Shown: positions 1 through 5,543 of the stretch, piece after piece
How positions within the stretch are numbered: position 1 is the stretch's first letter
Layout of the letters: every line of letters starts with the position of its first letter
Source: JAJUFS01 sp964599565
GTDB lineage: Bacteria; Pseudomonadota; Gammaproteobacteria; Natronospirales; JAJUFS01
Direction of reading: 5' to 3'
Assembly (NCBI GenBank): GCA_964599565.1
Contig: CAZRFE010000113.1
Location: 1-5,543, forward strand
Length of the DNA: 5,543 nt
The notes under the pieces: generated by a model
What the model saw: only the letters and a program-made list of their open reading frames with translations
Told to the model about the DNA's origin: nothing
Databases searched by the model: none
Made by a program: the position numbers and the translations under genes

Positions 1-582
<582 letters not shown>

Positions 583-584
583 CC

Positions 585-1919
585 ATGAACACAGAAGTAC
601 ACGTCGATGAATTCCTGACACCCGATGTCGCGGACACGCTGAACCGGCGTTGCCACTGCGTAAGCGTGAACATGGACGACCTCAAGGCCGCCGTCTCGCG
701 CGATTGCGCGACGGGTGCGCCCGGTGTCGATCTCCTGCACGACCGTCCGCACCTGTTCGCTGCGCCACCGGTGTTCCTTGCGCGCTCGCAGGTCGCGAAG
801 ATGCAGGCGCTCATTTCCGCCATCGAATCAGTCATTGCCCTGCCGGCCTGGCATGACACCGTGCTTGCCTTTGCGCCGGCGATCGCGAAGCACGATCCCG
901 CGACGCGCGGCGTCTTTGTCGGCTACGACTTTCATCTCACGCCGGACGGACCGCAGCTGATCGAGATCAACACCAACGCGGGCGGCGCGATGCTGAATGC
1001 CGCACTGCTGCGCGCGGCGCGCGCCTGCTGCGCGGAAGTCGAGTCGCTCTCGCCGGGTGCGGGTTCCGTCGCGGGCCTGGACGCGGAATTCGTTCGCATG
1101 TTCGAAGCCGAATGGCAATTTGCACGCGGCGACCGCCCCCTGCGCACGATTGCGATCGTGGACGAATCACCCGAGACGCAGTACCTGTACCCCGAGTTCC
1201 TGCTGTTCCAGGACCTGTTCAACCGCGCCGGTTACCGCGCGGTCATTACTGGCCCGGAGACGCTCCATTACCGCGACGGTGAACTGCGCGCCGGCGATCT
1301 CGGCATCGATCTTGTCTACAACCGTCTCACGGATTTCGACTTCGCCGAACAGGCATCGTCATCGCTGCGCGCTGCCTATCTTGACGACGCCGTCGTCGTG
1401 ACACCGCATCCGCGCGCGCATGCGCTGTACGCTGACAAGCGCAACCTTGCGCTGCTGAGCGATCGTGACGCCCTGCACGCACTCGGCGCGAATGAAGACA
1501 CGATCAGCATTCTCGAAGGCGGCGTTCCGCGCACGGAAATCGTACGTCCGGAGAACGCGGAACGTCTCTGGTCGGAACGCAGGAAACTCTTCTTCAAGCC
1601 GATGCGCGGCTTCGGCAGCCGCGGTGCATACCGCGGCGACAAGCTGACGAAACGCGTGTGGGATGACATCGTTGCAGGCGAATACATTGCGCAGGCCTAC
1701 ATGCCGCCGAGCGAAAGAATCATCGGCGATGCGAGCGCGCCCATCGCGCTGAAGGCCGACTTCCGGAACTACGTCTATCACGGCAGGATGCAACTGATCG
1801 CCGCGCGCCTCTACCAGGGACAGACGACGAATTTCCGCACACCGGGCGGCGGCTTCGCACCGGTGTTCACCCTCGCATCCGGAACGAAGGAAAAGGAAGC
1901 GCAAAGGAGCACGACATGA
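585..1919 (+). CDS. Uncharacterised circularly permuted ATP-grasp-like protein within the liu operon
   Basis: I do not recognise a named gene; the predicted role is an ATP-dependent carboxylate-amine (or thiol) ligase of unknown substrate. The 444-residue protein carries all the usual ATP-grasp signatures in rotated order. The metal-binding hairpin comes early: G-Y-D115-F-H, then L-I-E127-I-N129-T-N-A-G-G, with the D(+12)E(+2)N spacing of RimK-type enzymes. A Rossmann-like pre-ATP-grasp segment follows (about 180-255, starting TIAIVDESPETQ and ending in DLVYNRLTDFD), then the likely first ATP lysine YADK285RN, the phosphate loop FFK338PMRGFGSRG, hinge YIAQ370AYMP, and ADFRNYVYHGRM with NFRTPGGGFAPVF near the C-terminus. 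There is no signal peptide or membrane segment, so it is probably cytosolic. ATG 585 is chosen over GTG 579 (which overlaps the liuB stop); neither has a clear Shine-Dalgarno, suggesting coupling to liuB translation. The 3' end overlaps liuC by ATGA. Codon use resembles its neighbours, with no sign of recent transfer. The ATP-grasp call is fairly secure; the function is not. Confidence 0.82.
   Translation: MNTEVHVDEFLTPDVADTLNRRCHCVSVNMDDLKAAVSRDCATGAPGVDLLHDRPHLFAAPPVFLARSQVAKMQALISAIESVIALPAWHDTVLAFAPAIAKHDPATRGVFVGYDFHLTPDGPQLIEINTNAGGAMLNAALLRAARACCAEVESLSPGAGSVAGLDAEFVRMFEAEWQFARGDRPLRTIAIVDESPETQYLYPEFLLFQDLFNRAGYRAVITGPETLHYRDGELRAGDLGIDLVYNRLTDFDFAEQASSSLRAAYLDDAVVVTPHPRAHALYADKRNLALLSDRDALHALGANEDTISILEGGVPRTEIVRPENAERLWSERRKLFFKPMRGFGSRGAYRGDKLTKRVWDDIVAGEYIAQAYMPPSERIIGDASAPIALKADFRNYVYHGRMQLIAARLYQGQTTNFRTPGGGFAPVFTLASGTKEKEAQRSTT
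1903..1909 (+). promoter_or_regulatory. Shine-Dalgarno of liuC, inside the upstream gene
   Basis: AAAGGAG lies 6 nt before ATG 1916 and within the last codons of the ATP-grasp-like gene. It is the strongest ribosome binding site in the window and fixes the liuC start. Together with the ATGA overlap it lets liuC be translated both independently and by reinitiation. Confidence 0.85.
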
Positions 1920-2716
1920 CTGAGCAGACGCAGGTTCTCGTTGCGACCGACCGTCGCGGTGTCAGCACCATCACGCTGAACCGGCCGGACAAGCACAACG
2001 CGTTCAATGCCGAAATGATCGCGGAGCTCACCGCGGCGCTGCAGGCGGCAGACCGCGATCCCGCCATCCGCATCGTGATCCTCACCGGCGCCGGCCGGTC
2101 GTTCTCCGCAGGCGCAGATCTCAACTGGATGAAGTCGATGGCGAGCTACTCGGAAGCCGAGAACCTCGAGGATTCGCTCAAGCTCGCCGAACTCATGCAG
2201 GTGCTCGACAACCTGGAAAAGCCGACCATCGCGCGCATCAACGGTCACGTCTTCGGGGGCGGCGTCGGGCTGGTCTCGTGCTGTGACATCGCAATTGCCA
2301 CCGATGCAGCGCGCTTCGCCTTGAGTGAAGTGAAACTCGGCCTCGTGCCCGCCGTGATCTCGCCATACGTGATCGCCGCGATCGGCGAGCGCCACGCGCG
2401 GCGCTATTTCCTGACGGCGGAGGCGATGGACGCCGCTGCTGCAAAGAACATCGGTCTCGTGCACGAATGCGTCGGCGCCGATGCACTCGATGCCGCCGTC
2501 GAGCGCGAAATCGGACTGCTGCTCGCCGGCGGACCGCTTGCGCAGGCCGCCGCGAAACATCTCGTGCGGCAGGTGTGTCACGCAGATACATCCGCCGAGA
2601 ACCACCTCAGGCAGACAACCGCGGAAATCATCGCGCAGATCCGCGTATCGATCGAAGGCCAGGAAGGCCTCGCGGCATTTCTCGACAAGCGCAAGCCTCG
2701 CTGGGTGAAGGAATAG
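1916..2716 (+). CDS. liuC: Methylglutaconyl-CoA hydratase (enoyl-CoA hydratase/crotonase family)
   Basis: It most likely hydrates 3-methylglutaconyl-CoA to (S)-3-hydroxy-3-methylglutaryl-CoA, the step between the carboxylase and the lyase encoded on either side. The 266-residue length is normal for the crotonase family. N-terminal V-S-T-I-T-L-N-R-P-D-K-H-N-A-F and SFSAGADLNWMK (oxyanion-hole A65-G66-A67-D68) are classic; the ADLNWM wording is typical of LiuC-like enzymes. The second oxyanion element is GHVFGGGVGLVSCCDIAIA (residues 110-128). In rat crotonase two glutamates (E144, E164) catalyse hydration. Here the E164 equivalent is present as E138 (ALSEVKLGLVP), while the E144 position holds G118. 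The start is ATG 1916, overlapping the upstream stop and preceded by AAAGGAG. The stop TAG is 1 nt before liuD. Substrate assignment rests mainly on operon context; family membership is certain. Confidence 0.93.
   Translation: MTEQTQVLVATDRRGVSTITLNRPDKHNAFNAEMIAELTAALQAADRDPAIRIVILTGAGRSFSAGADLNWMKSMASYSEAENLEDSLKLAELMQVLDNLEKPTIARINGHVFGGGVGLVSCCDIAIATDAARFALSEVKLGLVPAVISPYVIAAIGERHARRYFLTAEAMDAAAAKNIGLVHECVGADALDAAVEREIGLLLAGGPLAQAAAKHLVRQVCHADTSAENHLRQTTAEIIAQIRVSIEGQEGLAAFLDKRKPRWVKE
2708..2712 (+). promoter_or_regulatory. Shine-Dalgarno of liuD, inside the end of liuC
   Basis: AAGGA sits 5 nt before ATG 2718 and lies in the last codons of liuC. It supports that start, as does the immediate biotin-carboxylase N-terminus FRKILIANRGEIACRI. 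The 1-nt gap between the genes implies coupled translation. Confidence 0.75.
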
Positions 2717-2717
2717 A

Positions 2718-4682
2718 ATGTTCAGGAAAATTCTCATCGCCAATCGCGGCGAAATCGCCTGCCGCATCATCGCGACCTGCCAGCGTCTTGGCGTACGGAC
2801 TGTCGCGGTGTACTCCGATGCCGATGCATCCGCGCGTCACGTGCGTCTCGCGGACGAGGCCGTGCACATCGGCGGCAGCGCGCCCGCAGATTCATATCTC
2901 AATATCGAGCGCATCGTTGCCGCCGCGAAACAGACCGGCGCCGAGGCCGTTCATCCCGGCTTCGGCTTTCTCTCCGAGCGCCCTGCGTTCGTGCGGGCGG
3001 TCGAGAAGGCGGGACTCGTGTTCATCGGACCCTCGCCGGAAACCATGGACATGATGGGCGCGAAGGACACCGCAAAGGCGTTGATGGAAAAATCCGGCGT
3101 CCCCGTCGTGCCGGGTTACCACGGCGACGAACAGGACGAAGGATTCCTCGCCGGCAAGGCGAAGGAAATCGGCTTTCCGCTGATGATCAAGGCGGCTGCG
3201 GGCGGCGGCGGCAAAGGCATGCGCATCGTGCGCGCGGGATCGGATTTCGCCGAGGCGCTGAAATCCGCAAAGCGAGAATCGAAGTCCGCGTTCGGCGACG
3301 ACAAGGTACTGCTCGAGAAGTTCGTCACCGGCCCGCGGCACATCGAGTTCCAGGTGTTCGGCGACCGGCACGGCAACGTCGTGCATCTGTTCGAGCGTGA
3401 ATGCTCCATCCAGCGGCGCTACCAGAAGATCATCGAGGAAACGCCCTCGCCTTTCCTCAACCAGACGATGCGCAAGGAGATGGGCGAAGCGGCGATTGCG
3501 GCGGCGAAGGCCGTGAACTATGTGAACGCCGGCACGGTGGAATTCATCGTCGGCGAGGATCGCAGCTTCTACTTCATGGAAATGAACACGCGCCTGCAGG
3601 TGGAACATCCCGTCACGGAGATGACGACGAATCTTGACCTCGTCGAATGGCAGTTGCGCGTCGCCGCGGGCGAAGCACTGCCGTTGGCGCAGGAGGAGAT
3701 CACGCGCGACGGCCATGCCATTGAAGTGCGCCTTTACGCGGAGAACCCGCGCAAGGAATTCCTGCCGAGCGTAGGAACGCTCGCCGCGTTCATCACGCCC
3801 GGGGAAGACGCGCACTTTCGCCTGGATACCGGTGTTGAAACGGGCGACGAGATCAGCATTCATTACGATCCGATGATCGCAAAGCTCGTCGTGTGGCACG
3901 AGGATCGCGGAAGCGCGATTTCGACGCTGAAGCAGGCACTGAGCGACACCGCCGTGTTCGGCCTTGCCACCAACCTGCCGCTCCTGCGAAGCATCATCGC
4001 CGATGACGTATTCGCGGCCGGCGATATCGACACGCGCTACATCGACACGCACCTTGCCGAACTCAACCACGCCGAACCGGCACCTGCCCAGGTGCTCGAC
4101 GCGGCAGCGCTGGATTACCTGCTCGATAACGAGGAGAGAACCGGCTTCGATCTTGCCGACGGATTCCAGGTGAACGCACTGGGTGGGCGGCGTTTTGCAT
4201 TCCGCGATGAGTCGGAGAACGAAACCACGCGCATCGTGCGCCGCGAGGCCGGACATTTTGTCATCCGCGAGCAGGATGCATCACGTACCGCCACTGCCGA
4301 GCAGATCGATGCGTTCACGCTGCGTGTTGCATCCGAAGCCCGCTCCGCGAACTACACCGTGCTGCGTCTTGACGACGCCATCCAGGTGTCATCCGGCGGA
4401 AACACCTGGCAACTGGCGCGCGTGCATCCGTTCGCGGCGAAGTCCACCGGTGCTGCCAGTGAAGCGCATCCCGGCGCCCCGATGCCCGGGCGCATTGTTG
4501 CCGTACATGTGAAGGCCGGCGATCGCGTCGAACCTGGTCAGCCGCTCGTCGTAATGGAAGGCATGAAGATGGAAGTCACGGTGAAGGCAGGTGTGGCAGG
4601 CGTCATCGAGAACGTACGCTACGCCGAAGGCGACCAGGTCGAAGCGGACGCAGCGCTCGTCGACATCAACGCGGACAGATAA
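2718..4682 (+). CDS. liuD: 3-methylcrotonyl-CoA carboxylase biotin-containing alpha subunit
   Basis: This subunit carboxylates its own biotin with ATP and bicarbonate and hands the carboxyl group to LiuB. At 654 residues it has the normal MCC-alpha length. The order is: biotin-carboxylase N-domain (about 1-112, IANRGEIA, HPGFGFLSE); ATP-grasp (about 115-330) with K158-A-A-A-G-G-G-G-K-G loop, E200, H208 in RHIEFQ, K237 in RYQKIIEE, E275, and E288-M-N290-T-R292; biotin-carboxylase C-domain with R338 in HAIEVR; a variable linker (BT) domain (about 455-575); and a biotinyl domain from GAPMPGRI (586-593) to the end. All E. coli AccC catalytic residues are found at equivalent places. The expected biotin acceptor is K617, 37 residues from the C-terminus, in MEGMKME, where Gly replaces the usual Ala of AMKM. 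DLVEWQLR fits acyl-CoA carboxylases such as MCC and PCC; MCC is chosen because liuB, liuC and liuE adjoin it. Confidence 0.96.
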   Translation: MFRKILIANRGEIACRIIATCQRLGVRTVAVYSDADASARHVRLADEAVHIGGSAPADSYLNIERIVAAAKQTGAEAVHPGFGFLSERPAFVRAVEKAGLVFIGPSPETMDMMGAKDTAKALMEKSGVPVVPGYHGDEQDEGFLAGKAKEIGFPLMIKAAAGGGGKGMRIVRAGSDFAEALKSAKRESKSAFGDDKVLLEKFVTGPRHIEFQVFGDRHGNVVHLFERECSIQRRYQKIIEETPSPFLNQTMRKEMGEAAIAAAKAVNYVNAGTVEFIVGEDRSFYFMEMNTRLQVEHPVTEMTTNLDLVEWQLRVAAGEALPLAQEEITRDGHAIEVRLYAENPRKEFLPSVGTLAAFITPGEDAHFRLDTGVETGDEISIHYDPMIAKLVVWHEDRGSAISTLKQALSDTAVFGLATNLPLLRSIIADDVFAAGDIDTRYIDTHLAELNHAEPAPAQVLDAAALDYLLDNEERTGFDLADGFQVNALGGRRFAFRDESENETTRIVRREAGHFVIREQDASRTATAEQIDAFTLRVASEARSANYTVLRLDDAIQVSSGGNTWQLARVHPFAAKSTGAASEAHPGAPMPGRIVAVHVKAGDRVEPGQPLVVMEGMKMEVTVKAGVAGVIENVRYAEGDQVEADAALVDINADR

Positions 4683-4684
4683 GG
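4681..4684 (+). promoter_or_regulatory. Weak Shine-Dalgarno of liuE
   Basis: AAGG overlaps the liuD stop codon and lies 7 nt before ATG 4692. It favours ATG 4692 over the in-frame ATG 4698, which would be 13 nt away. Confidence 0.5.
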
Positions 4685-4691
4685 TACGCAC

Positions 4692-5543
4692 ATGCTGATG
4701 TATCCCGACAAGGTGAAGCTCGTTGAAGTCGGCCCGCGCGACGGCCTGCAGAACGAGTCATCGCAGGTTTCCGCGGCAACCAAGATCGAATTCATCGATC
4801 GCCTGACGGACACGGGCCTCGAAACGATCGAGGTCACGAGTTTCGTCTCGCCGAAATGGATTCCCCAGCTCGCGGATGCGACGGAGGTCTTCAACGGCAT
4901 CCGCAAGAAGCCCGGCGTGCATTACCCCGTACTCGTGCCCAACGAGAAAGGCATGCAGCGCGCGATCGAGGTCGGTGCGAAGGAAGTCTCGATCTTCACG
5001 GCGGCGTCCGAGACCTTCAACCAGCGCAATATCAACGCCTCCATCAAGGAATCGCTGGAACGTTTCGCGCCCGTCATGGAAATGGCGCGCGCGCACGGCA
5101 TCAAGGTGCGCGGTTATGTCTCCTGCGTGATCGGCTGTCCGTATGAAGGCGATATCGGACCGGAACAGGTCGCAGCCGTCGCCGCGGATCTCTACGCGAT
5201 GGGCTGCTACGAGATTTCGCTCGGCGACACCATCGGTGTCGGCACGCCGCGCCGCGCGCGCCAGATGGTCTATGCGTGTGCCCGCCGCGTGCCGATGGAG
5301 CGCCTTGCGATTCACTTCCACGACACGCGCAACCAGGCGCTTGCGAACATTCTCGCCTGCATCGACATGGGCATCTCGACCGTGGATTCCTCCGTCTCCG
5401 GGCTCGGCGGCTGCCCGTATGCGGACGGCGCCGCTGGCAACGTCGCGACCGAAGACGTCGTGTACATGCTGCACGGCATGGAGATCGAGACAGGCATCGA
5501 TCTCAGGAAGCTGCTCGAAACCGCGCAATGGATCAATGCGGAA
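4692..5543 (+). CDS. liuE: Hydroxymethylglutaryl-CoA lyase, 3' end beyond window
   Basis: It cleaves HMG-CoA into acetyl-CoA and acetoacetate, the last step of leucine degradation. The frame is open from ATG 4692 to the window end, giving 284 residues; the family is usually about 300, so only a short C-terminal piece is missing. It is a TIM-barrel DRE/HMGL-type metallolyase. Residues match human HMGCL with constant offset: VGPR16-D17-GLQNE (R41, D42), E47 in IEVTSFVSPKW (E72), H208-F-H210-D-T (H233, H235), and GLGGC241PYADGAAGN250 (catalytic C266, metal ligand N275). The active site is therefore complete. There is no N-terminal targeting extension, consistent with a bacterial cytosolic enzyme. 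It lies 9 nt after liuD and is read as the same transcript. A small variation is HDTRNQAL where human has HDTYGQAL. Confidence 0.96.
   Translation, partial: MLMYPDKVKLVEVGPRDGLQNESSQVSAATKIEFIDRLTDTGLETIEVTSFVSPKWIPQLADATEVFNGIRKKPGVHYPVLVPNEKGMQRAIEVGAKEVSIFTAASETFNQRNINASIKESLERFAPVMEMARAHGIKVRGYVSCVIGCPYEGDIGPEQVAAVAADLYAMGCYEISLGDTIGVGTPRRARQMVYACARRVPMERLAIHFHDTRNQALANILACIDMGISTVDSSVSGLGGCPYADGAAGNVATEDVVYMLHGMEIETGIDLRKLLETAQWINAE

Noticed and set aside
1359..1904. 181-codon open frame on the - strand
   Set aside because: It is opposite the ATP-phosphate-loop half of the ATP-grasp-like gene, with no domain signature of its own.
585..1919. Horizontal insertion or mobile element carrying the ATP-grasp-like gene
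   Set aside because: There are no flanking repeats, transposase remnants or visible change in base or codon use, and both junctions are cleanly coupled to the neighbours.
585..1919. Direct annotation as glutathione synthetase or RimK
   Set aside because: Motif order resembles the eukaryotic glutathione synthetase, and metal spacing resembles RimK, but the substrate-binding regions are not recognisably those of either, so a specific substrate cannot be assigned.
1811..2770. 319-codon open frame on the - strand
   Set aside because: It runs antisense across liuC and both its junctions. No motif or ribosome binding site supports it, and the + strand genes explain the sequence.
2467..3054. 195-codon + strand frame spanning the liuC/liuD junction
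   Set aside because: It is out of frame with two well-supported genes, and its Arg/Ser/Pro-rich translation is typical of a frame shadow.
3190..3222. GGC-rich run as a possible repeat
   Set aside because: It encodes the conserved polyglycine ATP-binding loop of biotin carboxylase (K158-A-A-A-G-G-G-G-K-G) and is explained by protein function.
2892..4256. 454-codon open frame on the - strand
   Set aside because: It lies entirely opposite liuD, which has full family motifs. Its protein is rich in Arg, His and Val without any recognisable domain, as expected for the antisense shadow of a GC-rich gene.
4758..5528. 256-codon open frame on the - strand
   Set aside because: It is antisense to liuE, whose active-site residues are all present; the composition is shadow-like.

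Overview
The window is one compact, GC-rich, single-strand gene block from a leucine/isovalerate utilisation (liu) operon. The protein sequences look proteobacterial, and the carboxyltransferase and biotin subunits resemble the Pseudomonas-type LiuB/LiuD. A gammaproteobacterium is my best guess, but the window holds no rRNA or other marker to settle it. Both ends of the window cut through genes.

Layout, all on the + strand: (1) 1-582, the C-terminal part of the 3-methylcrotonyl-CoA carboxylase beta subunit (LiuB). (2) 585-1919, a 444-residue protein that is not part of the textbook liu pathway; it carries a full set of ATP-grasp ligase motifs in circularly permuted order. (3) 1916-2716, a crotonase-family hydratase, most likely methylglutaconyl-CoA hydratase (LiuC). 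(4) 2718-4682, the biotin-carrying alpha subunit of 3-methylcrotonyl-CoA carboxylase (LiuD). (5) 4692-5543, hydroxymethylglutaryl-CoA lyase (LiuE), cut by the window end. Junctions are a 2-nt gap, a 4-nt ATGA overlap, a 1-nt gap and a 9-nt gap. There is no room for internal promoters or terminators, so this is read as one polycistronic unit with translational coupling. No stretch of 300 bases lacks a gene.

How the genes work together: LiuB and LiuD form the biotin- and ATP-dependent carboxylase that converts 3-methylcrotonyl-CoA to 3-methylglutaconyl-CoA. LiuC hydrates that to HMG-CoA. LiuE cleaves HMG-CoA to acetyl-CoA and acetoacetate. The upstream members (isovaleryl-CoA dehydrogenase LiuA, regulator LiuR) would lie to the left, outside the window.

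The notable feature is the ATP-grasp-like protein between liuB and liuC. Its metal-binding strand pair (D115, E127, N129) lies in the N-terminal third. A pre-ATP-grasp-like domain, the first lysine, the K338-P-x-R-G-F-G-S-R-G loop, the Q370 hinge and a D-F-R strand follow. This is a non-canonical topology, reminiscent of eukaryotic-type glutathione synthetase and other circularly permuted ATP-grasp enzymes. Its substrate and its reason for being in a leucine-degradation operon are unknown and are the main lead here. Smaller observations concern a Gly in place of one crotonase catalytic Glu in LiuC and a GMKM biotinylation motif in LiuD.
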